A stretch of DNA of 5,518 bases, taken from positions 1 to 5,518 of the forward strand of contig DUUA01000075.1 of NCBI GenBank assembly GCA_012841765.1, written 5' to 3'. This document shows, piece after piece, positions 1-5,518 of the stretch. Both the position numbers and the translations under genes were made by a program. How positions within the stretch are numbered: the first letter of the stretch is position 1; every line of letters begins with the position of its first letter. Under the pieces are notes generated by a model that ran no database searches, was not told the DNA's origin, and was given only the letters and a program-made list of their open reading frames with translations. This DNA comes from Acholeplasmataceae bacterium (GTDB taxonomy: Bacteria > Bacillota_I > Bacilli_A > ML615J-28 > CAG-698).

Positions 1-2463
1 AAATTAAAAAATATTGTTAAAAACTACAAGGTAGGAGAAGGAATTGTAGAAGCCGTTAAAGATGTAAGCGTAGAATTTAGAAAAAGTGAATTTGTAGCTA
101 TTTTAGGGCCTTCTGGTTGCGGAAAAACCACACTATTAAATATTATTGGAGGATTAGATCAATACACTTCTGGTGATTTGATTATAAATAATCGCTCAAC
201 GAAAGACTTTAAAGATCGCGATTGGGATAGTTATAGAAACCACTCTGTTGGTTTTGTTTTTCAAAGTTATAATTTAATAAATCATTTATCTGTTGTTGAA
301 AATGTTGAACTTGCTTTAACTTTATCAGGAATTAATAAAACTGAAAGAAGAGCAAAAGCCACAGAAGCACTTGAAAAAGTAGGGCTTCACGATCAAATTA
401 CTAAAAAGCCTAATCAATTATCTGGGGGACAAATGCAAAGAGTAGCAATTGCTAGAGCAATTGTAAATGATCCAGAAATATTATTAGCTGATGAACCTAC
501 TGGCGCAATTGATTCCGAAACAAGTATTCAGATTATGGATATTTTGCAAGAAATTTCTAAAGATAGATTAGTAATTATGGTTACTCATAACGGAGATCTT
601 GCTGAAGAATATGCTACAAGAATTGTTCAATTACTTGATGGCGAGAAAATTGGAGATACAAAACCATATGATTCTACAAAAGAAATAATTTCTTCGAAAA
701 ATGGTGTAGATTATAAATCAAACAAAACAGCTATGTCATTTATTACAGCTTTTTTATTGTCTTTAAAAAATTTATTGACTAAAAAAGGTAGAACTATATT
801 AATTGCGTTTGCAGGAAGTATAGGAATTATTGGAATAGCCTTAGTTTTAAGCTTATCCAATGGTTTTCAAGGTTATGTTGACAGTTTGCAAAAAGATACA
901 CTAGCTTCTTATCCACTTACAATTTCCGAAGAAGGAATTGATTTTTCTAAATTTATGAATATGAAAATTAATAATTTAGAAGAATTCCCTGAAGAAAATG
1001 TAATACATCCTCAAGAATTAGCGGGATTACTGGCTGAAGGGAATATTTCTAATGACATTAATCAAGAATATATTGATGAAGTTTTAATTAACGGGCTAAA
1101 CCCTTTGTGGTATGATGCTATTTCATATAAATACCCATTTTCAATGAATATTTTTTATGAAATTGAATATAATAATATGAATTATTATCCGAAAGTGCCT
1201 TCAAATATGTTTAGTGAAATAGTATATGGTAAAGATGATGATAAAATGGCTTTTTTTAATGGGCAATATGATACATTTGGTAATATTCCCAAAAATAAAA
1301 ATGAAGTTGTATTAATTATTGATAAATATAATAGGGTTCCAGATATTTATTTGCAAGCTTTAGGACTTGATTCTAAAGAAGATATTTCATTTGAAGATGT
1401 AATAGGTAAAACATATCGCATTGTTTTAAATGATGGACTATATAGATTTGATTCTTTAAATAATAAATTTATTAAAAATAGTAATAGTATGGGAACCGAT
1501 GTAACAATTCTTCCTGGACTGGTTTATAATAACTTGGATGAAGAAGATTATCTTGATATCGAAATAGTTGGTATTGCTAGAGTTAATGAAAATACTACAA
1601 GTGGTTCAGTTTCATCAACTATTGCTTATACTAAGGAATTAACTGAATTTATTATTAATAATTCATCAAATTCAGAAATAGTTAATTGGATTAATAACCC
1701 AGCCAATGCTGGAATTAATCCGTATACTGGTGAGGCATATACTCCTTCAGCATCATTAACAGCAGAACAACAAGCTACTAAAGTTAAAGCAGAATTAGGT
1801 GGCACTAATGTTCCTAATGAAATAAATATATTTCCAGTTGATTTTTTTAATAAACAATATATTACAGATTATCTTGATGATTATAATAATGTTAAGGAAC
1901 AAGAAGCTAGAGATACTTATTATAATGAATTAGGAATTAATCCAGCTGATGCAACAGATACACAAAAAAATGCTGCTGAAATTGAAGCCAAAAAAGCAGG
2001 AATTTATTATACTGATATTATGTCCGTAATGGTTTCTTCACTTAATACTTTGGTAAATAGTATTAGTTATGTTTTAATTGCCTTTACAGCAATTTCTCTT
2101 GTGGTTTCTTCAATTATGATAGGAATTATAACTTATATATCTGTTTTAGAGAGAACAAAAGAAATTGGTATATTACGTAGTATTGGAGCAAGAAAGAAAG
2201 ATATTTCACGTGTTTTTAATGCTGAAACAATTCTAATTGGTTTTTTAGCAGGAGCTATTGGGGTAGTGATTGCTGGGTTAGCAAGCATTCCAATTAGTGC
2301 ACTATTATATAAACTAGTTGATATTCCAAATATTGCTACTCTTAATTTAATGCATGGATTATATTTGATTTTAATAAGTATGTTCTTAACATTTATATCA
2401 GGATTAATACCTTCAAGGCTTGCAGCTCTAAGAGATCCTGTAGAAGCACTTCGCATGGAATAG
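1..2463 (+). CDS. ABC exporter, fused ATPase and FtsX-type permease (5' partial)
   Basis: The frame is open from base 1, so the true start lies outside the window, probably only a few residues upstream (the visible protein begins KLKNIVKNYK, close to the usual N-terminus); 820 residues are visible. The nucleotide-binding domain spans about residues 1-215: Walker A GPSGCGKT (36-43), Q-loop Q88, signature LSGGQ (140-144), Walker B ILLADE (160-165), D-loop around GAID (168-171), H-loop H196. All ATPase residues are intact. The permease half has TM1 at about 265-286, a roughly 400-residue extracytoplasmic domain, then TM2 (690-715), TM3 (743-770) and TM4 (781-803), with the coupling segment ERTKEIGILRSIGAR (717-731) and the typical ending DPVEALRME. 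This is MacB-like architecture (NBD, TM, large outer domain, three TM), as found in an uncharacterised single-chain family of Firmicutes and Mollicutes. By family it would work as a homodimer that couples ATP hydrolysis to mechanical work on an extracytoplasmic substrate. The substrate cannot be inferred here. Beginning the gene at the in-frame TTG at 178 would wrongly remove Walker A. Confidence 0.95.
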   Translation, partial: KLKNIVKNYKVGEGIVEAVKDVSVEFRKSEFVAILGPSGCGKTTLLNIIGGLDQYTSGDLIINNRSTKDFKDRDWDSYRNHSVGFVFQSYNLINHLSVVENVELALTLSGINKTERRAKATEALEKVGLHDQITKKPNQLSGGQMQRVAIARAIVNDPEILLADEPTGAIDSETSIQIMDILQEISKDRLVIMVTHNGDLAEEYATRIVQLLDGEKIGDTKPYDSTKEIISSKNGVDYKSNKTAMSFITAFLLSLKNLLTKKGRTILIAFAGSIGIIGIALVLSLSNGFQGYVDSLQKDTLASYPLTISEEGIDFSKFMNMKINNLEEFPEENVIHPQELAGLLAEGNISNDINQEYIDEVLINGLNPLWYDAISYKYPFSMNIFYEIEYNNMNYYPKVPSNMFSEIVYGKDDDKMAFFNGQYDTFGNIPKNKNEVVLIIDKYNRVPDIYLQALGLDSKEDISFEDVIGKTYRIVLNDGLYRFDSLNNKFIKNSNSMGTDVTILPGLVYNNLDEEDYLDIEIVGIARVNENTTSGSVSSTIAYTKELTEFIINNSSNSEIVNWINNPANAGINPYTGEAYTPSASLTAEQQATKVKAELGGTNVPNEINIFPVDFFNKQYITDYLDDYNNVKEQEARDTYYNELGINPADATDTQKNAAEIEAKKAGIYYTDIMSVMVSSLNTLVNSISYVLIAFTAISLVVSSIMIGIITYISVLERTKEIGILRSIGARKKDISRVFNAETILIGFLAGAIGVVIAGLASIPISALLYKLVDIPNIATLNLMHGLYLILISMFLTFISGLIPSRLAALRDPVEALRME

Positions 2464-2492
2464 TTGCAAAATTAATCAAAATAATGTATAAT
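2464..2492 (+). promoter_or_regulatory. Sigma-A-type promoter for the CNNM/CorC gene
   Basis: A -35 box TTGCAA (2464-2469, 4/6 consensus) and a perfect -10 TATAAT (2487-2492) are separated by exactly 17 nt. The -35 begins directly after the TAG stop of the ABC exporter gene. Transcription would start near 2499, giving a leader of about 24 nt that contains the RBS. No terminator separates the two genes, so read-through from the exporter is also expected. Confidence 0.7.
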
Positions 2493-2504
2493 TATCTAAA
2501 ATAT

Positions 2505-2510
2505 AAGGAG
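2505..2510 (+). promoter_or_regulatory. RBS of the CNNM/CorC gene
   Basis: AAGGAG lies 12 nt before the ATG at 2523. This is somewhat longer than the usual 7-9 nt, but no other canonical start with better spacing is present, and the encoded N-terminus (MSIPLQLLFLLVLIAINAFF) matches a standard CNNM first helix. Confidence 0.75.
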
Positions 2511-2522
2511 ATATAAACAATT

Positions 2523-3845
2523 ATGAGCATTCCGCTCCAATTACTGTTCTTACTAGTCTTAATAGCTATCAATGCATTTTTTGCATCAGCTGAAATGGCG
2601 ATAGTATCAGTTAATAAACTAAATATTTTAGAACTTGCTGAAAATGGCAATAAAAAAGCGAAAAAATTATTAAAAGTAATGGAAGATGAATCGAAGTTTT
2701 TATCTACTATTCAAATAGGCATTACTTTTGCAGGATTCTTTTCTGCGGCTTCAGCTTCAACAGGCATGGCTGGTCCGCTTGCAGATGTGTTAGAAAAAAT
2801 AAGTATTCCTTATAATACTGCACATACAATTTCTGTTATAATAATTACTTTGATTTTGTCATATTTTACGTTAGTTTTAGGAGAATTATTCCCTAAAAAG
2901 TTAGCTTTACAAAATAAAGAAAAAATTGCTTTAAGATCTGCACCTATTATTTACGCTTTAATGAAAATCTTAGTACCATTTATAAAATTGTTATCAGGTT
3001 CTACTAATCTGTTATTATTTATAACAGGTAATAAAAAAGATAGTCTTGAAGAAGAATTTTCAACAAATGAAATACGTAAAATTATTAGAGCAGGACATGC
3101 GAGTGGTGTTTTAAGTGAAAGAGAAGAGAAGATGATTAATAGTGTTTTTGCACTTGATGATTATGATGCTTCTGATATTATGACACCTAGAAAACTTGTT
3201 TTTGCAATTGACATTAATGATAATTTAGAAGATTTTGTTGATGAATTAATTGATACGAACTTTTCTAGAGTTCCTGTCTATGAAGGTGAAATAGATAATG
3301 TTATAGGCATATTATATTATAAAGACTTTTATCGTGAAGCTAGAAGAGTTGGTTTTGAAAACGTTGATATTAGAAAATTATTACGTTCTCCTCTATTTGC
3401 AACAGATGTAAAAAGAGCTTCGGTTCTGTTTCAAGAAATGCAGACTACTAATACTCATATAGCGATAATCATTGATGAATTTGGTGGTTTTAGTGGTATT
3501 ATTACTTTAGAAGACCTTGTTGAAGAAATAGTTGGTAACATTTATGATGAACATGAAGAAGTTGATTTAAAGCAAATTGCTGCAGATACATTTATCGTTA
3601 AAGGTAATGTTCCTGTTCAAGATATCAATCGTTTATTAAATTCAAAGATTCCAATTTCTACTGATGATTCTTATGATTCTATAGGGGGGTTAATAATATA
3701 TTTATTAGAAAGACTTCCTGAAGAAGATGATGTAAATAAAGTAGTAAGTTTTGAAAATTTGGACTTTACAATAATTACAATTAACGAAAACATTATTGAA
3801 AAGGTAAAAATAAAGAAAAACCCAATAGAAATAGAAAAAGACTAA
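2523..3845 (+). CDS. CNNM/CorC (HlyC) family membrane protein with CBS pair
   Basis: The protein is 440 residues, the usual full length for the family. Domain order: CNNM transmembrane domain (DUF21), about residues 1-175, with hydrophobic segments near 3-27, 58-82, 99-121 and 137-168 and the conserved motifs NAFFASAEMA (17-26), STIQIGITFAGF (61-72) and LVLGELFPKKLA (117-128). Next comes a tandem CBS (Bateman) pair: CBS1 about 215-272 (DIMTPR 218-223, SRVPVYEGEIDNVIGI 248-263) and CBS2 about 283-342 (DEFGG 318-322, TLEDLVEEIVG 328-338). A C-terminal CorC/HlyC-associated domain lies about 355-432. By family it sits in the cytoplasmic membrane and is linked to Mg2+/divalent cation efflux or homeostasis, with the CBS pair sensing nucleotide, often Mg-ATP. 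The older label 'hemolysin' is historical. Which cation is moved is inference. It has its own promoter after the ABC exporter and ends in a strong terminator hairpin. Nothing appears truncated. Confidence 0.95.
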   Translation: MSIPLQLLFLLVLIAINAFFASAEMAIVSVNKLNILELAENGNKKAKKLLKVMEDESKFLSTIQIGITFAGFFSAASASTGMAGPLADVLEKISIPYNTAHTISVIIITLILSYFTLVLGELFPKKLALQNKEKIALRSAPIIYALMKILVPFIKLLSGSTNLLLFITGNKKDSLEEEFSTNEIRKIIRAGHASGVLSEREEKMINSVFALDDYDASDIMTPRKLVFAIDINDNLEDFVDELIDTNFSRVPVYEGEIDNVIGILYYKDFYREARRVGFENVDIRKLLRSPLFATDVKRASVLFQEMQTTNTHIAIIIDEFGGFSGIITLEDLVEEIVGNIYDEHEEVDLKQIAADTFIVKGNVPVQDINRLLNSKIPISTDDSYDSIGGLIIYLLERLPEEDDVNKVVSFENLDFTIITINENIIEKVKIKKNPIEIEKD

Positions 3846-3865
3846 GCAAAAAGCTTAGTCTTTTT
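3835..3865. terminator. Bidirectional intrinsic terminator between converging genes
   Basis: There is a perfect 13-bp inverted repeat with a 5-nt A loop. The left arm is 3835-3847 (A5 then GACTAAGC) and the right arm 3853-3865 (GCTTAGTC then T5). The GC-containing core is 8 bp. Reading right, the hairpin ends in a T tract and terminates the CNNM/CorC mRNA. Reading left, the A5 arm becomes a U tract and serves the SpxH-like gene, whose stop is at 3869-3871. The left arm includes the last two codons and the TAA of the CNNM/CorC gene. Confidence 0.92.
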
Positions 3866-3868
3866 AAT

Positions 3869-4666
3869 TTAATTATTATTCAACATAATAAATTTTTTAG
3901 ATTTAAATTCTAAAATTTCATATTTTTTTTCATTTAACTTTTCTTCTATAAAAGCATTGAAATTACTAATGTTAATACCATACAAGTATTCTATTTCATC
4001 TTGCGATATTAACAGAATATTATCAATTAAATTAGAAAAAGATGGTAATTCTATTGGAATTAAAGATGTTTTATCAATTGACAATCTTTTTAAGACTTGT
4101 TGATATTTTTCAAAATTATGATTTTCTTTTATTTTTAAGCCTTGGTTATTTTCATTAATCATAACGAGTGATGGATATTCTTTAATTTTATACATTTCAG
4201 CAAAATTAATATCACTTGTAATTAAGTCATTCGCTTTGTTTAAATTTAATAAATTATTTATATCTGAATTTTTACAATTAATTAACTGTAAGATTTCTTT
4301 TATTGTATTTTTTTCATCTAAGTTTTTCCCTAAATAATTGCTATAAAATCTAGCGAAATTTAAGAATTGAAGTGCTTTAATTTCATTTTTTTGTTCAGCT
4401 AATTCAAAAACTTTTATTAAGAGACTATTATAAACATTTGAATTGCCATTACCTATTACTAAATTAAAATTTATATATTCACTATATTGTAAATAGAACT
4501 TTAATAAATCAATATAATAGTCTTTTGATATTTCATTAATAGGATTTGTAAACAAAAAAACATTAATTATTTCTTTTTTTATGTTGTCTAAATAGCCAAT
4601 TTCTTCGCTTGATACTAAATTACAAATTCCAGTTTTCTCATCACATATTATTTTATAATCATTCAT
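3869..4666 (-). CDS. SpxH/YjbH-like DsbA-family protein lacking the CxxC motif
   Basis: The protein is 265 residues from the ATG at 4664-4666 (complement). That start is preferred because AGGTGAT lies just upstream; an in-frame GTG three codons earlier falls inside this RBS. The layout resembles Bacillus YjbH/SpxH (about 300 aa). A first beta strand INVFLFTNPINE (34-45) stands where YjbH has a DPLCPEC-type motif. A helical insert follows (about 80-155). Then come YPSLVMI (164-170) with the expected cis-proline P165, GLKI (176-179) and a C-terminal winged-type segment (about 208-262) like the YjbH C-terminus. SpxH is a cytoplasmic ClpXP adaptor that promotes proteolysis of the redox regulator Spx; this role is inferred from similarity recognised by eye. 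The active-site cysteines are absent. The only cysteines are C8, C15 and C131, so thiol-disulfide catalysis is unlikely. The alternative is a generic divergent thioredoxin-fold protein. It is transcribed alone, convergent with CNNM/CorC and divergent from DUF1538. Confidence 0.8.
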   Translation of the reverse strand: MNDYKIICDEKTGICNLVSSEEIGYLDNIKKEIINVFLFTNPINEISKDYYIDLLKFYLQYSEYINFNLVIGNGNSNVYNSLLIKVFELAEQKNEIKALQFLNFARFYSNYLGKNLDEKNTIKEILQLINCKNSDINNLLNLNKANDLITSDINFAEMYKIKEYPSLVMINENNQGLKIKENHNFEKYQQVLKRLSIDKTSLIPIELPSFSNLIDNILLISQDEIEYLYGINISNFNAFIEEKLNEKKYEILEFKSKKFIMLNNN

Positions 4667-4670
4667 TATA

Positions 4671-4677
4671 ATCACCT
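4671..4677 (-). promoter_or_regulatory. RBS of the SpxH-like gene (decides the start)
   Basis: On the minus strand AGGTGAT (4677 down to 4671) matches the 3' part of the full anti-SD complement, with an ATG 4 nt further on (4666-4664). The GTG at 4675-4673 lies within this motif, so it should be part of the ribosome site and not the start codon. No convincing -35/-10 pair for this gene was found upstream. Confidence 0.75.
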
Positions 4678-4718
4678 ATTATTAGTTTATAATAGAAATT
4701 GATAATTAACTAATAATA
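4677..4718. repeat. 11-bp inverted repeat in the divergent intergenic region
   Basis: The arms TATTATTAGTT (4677-4687) and AACTAATAATA (4708-4718) are perfect inverted complements separated by 20 nt. The repeat touches the first base of the SpxH-like RBS and lies about 29 nt upstream of the -35 box of the DUF1538 promoter. It could be a two-half-site operator or, in the minus-strand transcript, a weak AU-rich stem ending at the RBS. In AT-rich DNA chance is a real alternative. Confidence 0.4.
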
Positions 4719-4746
4719 TGCATAGATTGAATATTAATGATTTTTA

Positions 4747-4775
4747 TTGAAAAAATATCTTTTTAATGTTATAAT
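4747..4775 (+). promoter_or_regulatory. Extended -10 promoter for the DUF1538 gene
   Basis: A -35 TTGAAA (4747-4752) and a perfect -10 TATAAT (4770-4775) are spaced by 17 nt, with TG at 4767-4768 forming an extended -10 (TGnTATAAT). Transcription should start near 4782, leaving a leader of only about 20 nt that is filled by the RBS. This is the strongest promoter in the window. Confidence 0.82.
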
Positions 4776-4785
4776 AATACATATT

Positions 4786-4793
4786 AGAAGGAG
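4786..4793 (+). promoter_or_regulatory. RBS of the DUF1538 gene
   Basis: AGAAGGAG is a strong Shine-Dalgarno site, ending 8 nt before the ATT at 4802-4804. The in-frame GTG (4793-4795) overlaps its last G and is too close to be used with this site, so the RBS position argues for the ATT codon as the start. Confidence 0.8.
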
Positions 4794-4801
4794 TGATTGT
4801 T

Positions 4802-5518
4802 ATTAACAAAATATTTAAAACTAAAACAAAAGAATCTTTCCTTTCGGTTTTTCCTATAATGATAATAGGTATTATTTTAAGTTTAACATTAGTAAAATTA
4901 GATATAGCAAATTTATTTATGTTTATTTTAGGTGCGATTTTTTTAATTATAGGTATGGCCTTCTTTTCTGTTGGGGCAGAAATTTCATTGATGAAAATTG
5001 GTGAAGATACTGGTAAATATGTAACTAGGAAAAGAAAAATTTGGCTGTTTATAATATTTGCCTTTTTACTAGGGTTTTTAGTTACGATTGCTGAACCTGA
5101 TTTGACTGTTTTAGCTGAACAATCAGGCATTAATAAATATGCAATAATAATTAGCATTAGTATTGGTATCGGTGTTTTTTTAGCAATATCTGTTTTAAGA
5201 ATTATATTTCAATTAAAAATATCAGTTATATTAATTATATCTTATGGTATTATTTTTCTTTTGGGAATTTTCGTTCCTAAAGATTTTTTGCCAATGTCAT
5301 TTGATGCAAGTGGTGTTACAACCGGAGCAATGACTGTTCCGTTTATTATTGCTTTTGGGTTTGGAATTTCTAGTTCAAGAGGAGACAGAACTTCAACTGA
5401 TGACAGTTTTGGACTTGTTGGAATTGCTTCAATTGGGCCAATTATTGCAATTATGATTTTAGGTATTTTTATGCAAAATACTCCTAATGCTACAATTAAT
5501 AGTTTGCATAATATAGAT
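4802..5518 (+). CDS. DUF1538 family integral membrane protein (3' partial, ATT start)
   Basis: The first 239 residues are visible and the frame is still open at the window end. Translation from ATT gives M-N-K-I-F-K-T-K-T-K-E-S-F, a basic N-terminus typical before the first membrane helix. Hydrophobic segments lie near 14-31, 37-58, 80-97, 113-135, 139-158, 171-190 and 204-224. DUF1538 hallmarks are AEPDL (97-101), FDASGVTTGAMTVPFI (167-182) and SFGLVGIASIGPI (202-214). The family consists of putative permeases of unknown function; some members are single-domain, others carry two DUF1538 repeats, and the cut-off hides which applies here. It has its own strong promoter and leads a rightward transcript. 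An in-frame stop at 4775-4777 bounds the frame upstream. Possible starts are GTG 4793 (overlaps the RBS), ATT 4802 (ideal spacing) and ATG 4859 (no RBS, removes part of helix 1). Family identity is secure; the start is probable. Confidence 0.9.
   Translation, partial: MNKIFKTKTKESFLSVFPIMIIGIILSLTLVKLDIANLFMFILGAIFLIIGMAFFSVGAEISLMKIGEDTGKYVTRKRKIWLFIIFAFLLGFLVTIAEPDLTVLAEQSGINKYAIIISISIGIGVFLAISVLRIIFQLKISVILIISYGIIFLLGIFVPKDFLPMSFDASGVTTGAMTVPFIIAFGFGISSSRGDRTSTDDSFGLVGIASIGPIIAIMILGIFMQNTPNATINSLHNID

Noticed and set aside
2133..2456. 107-aa reading frame on the minus strand
   Set aside because: It lies entirely opposite the conserved C-terminal permease part of the ABC exporter and has no RBS or recognisable domain; it is a shadow frame.
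2464..2522. Terminator or riboswitch between the exporter and CNNM/CorC genes
   Set aside because: There is no GC-containing hairpin and the gap is only 59 nt; a Mg2+-sensing leader, which might be expected before a CorC-type gene, would not fit.
4673..4675. GTG (minus strand) as the start of the SpxH-like gene, giving MIIMNDYK
   Set aside because: The GTG is inside the AGGTGAT ribosome site; the ATG at 4666-4664 has proper spacing.
4681..4750. Minus-strand promoter for the SpxH-like gene (candidates TATAAA near 4686-4691 and TATTAT near 4713-4718)
   Set aside because: The first would place transcription start on top of the RBS and the second lacks a credible -35; both are unremarkable in such AT-rich DNA.
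4797..4859. TTG-initiated short frame of about 20 codons after the strong RBS at 4786
   Set aside because: It is out of frame with DUF1538, begins only 3 nt after the RBS, ends quickly and encodes nothing recognisable. It could be a leader peptide, but nothing supports that.
4744..5157. 137-aa reading frame on the minus strand
   Set aside because: It is antisense to the DUF1538 gene, whose own frame is clearly conserved, and it overlaps that gene's promoter and RBS. Its hydrophobic, Ile/Lys-rich composition is what the complement of a membrane protein gives.
1..5518. Mobile element, phage, CRISPR, toxin-antitoxin or defence island
   Set aside because: No transposase, integrase, direct-repeat array or defence domain was seen; all four genes belong to ordinary chromosomal families.

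Overview
The window is very AT-rich and densely coded. It carries four protein genes: an ABC exporter (5' end cut off), a CNNM/CorC-type membrane protein, a thioredoxin-fold protein resembling SpxH/YjbH, and a DUF1538 membrane protein (3' end cut off). Codons are strongly A/T-biased, Shine-Dalgarno sites are of the AAGGAG / AGGTGAT type, and promoters are of the TTGnnA-17-TATAAT type. This points to a low-GC Gram-positive lineage (Bacillota or an Acholeplasma/Izemoplasma-type Mycoplasmatota). All four tryptophans in the visible genes are TGG and no reading frame contains TGA, so there is no sign of the Mycoplasma/Spiroplasma code in which TGA means Trp. The exact taxon cannot be read from this sequence alone.

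Layout. 1-2463 (+): a fused ATP-binding/FtsX-type permease ABC exporter; its reading frame is already open at base 1. 2464-2522: a short gap holding a near-consensus promoter and the RBS of the next gene, with no terminator, so the second gene has its own promoter and probably also receives read-through. 2523-3845 (+): CNNM/CorC-family protein. 3835-3865: a strong hairpin overlapping that gene's stop codon, flanked by A and T tracts so that it can terminate both converging transcripts. 3869-4666 (-): SpxH/YjbH-like protein lacking the active-site cysteines of the family. 4667-4801: divergent intergenic region with an 11-bp inverted repeat and an extended -10 promoter facing right. 4802-5518 (+): DUF1538 integral membrane protein running off the window, apparently starting at an unusual ATT codon.

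Function. Three of the four genes encode membrane transport-type proteins: an exporter or lipoprotein/peptide-handling ABC protein, a probable divalent-cation-linked CNNM protein, and a DUF1538 protein of unknown function. The fourth resembles the ClpXP adaptor that delivers the redox regulator Spx for degradation in Bacillus. The gene order does not form a recognisable dedicated pathway; I see no phage, IS, CRISPR, toxin-antitoxin or defence features. The most interesting points are the ATT start codon placed exactly where an ATG would be expected, the cysteine-free SpxH-like protein, and the intergenic inverted repeat next to the SpxH-like RBS.
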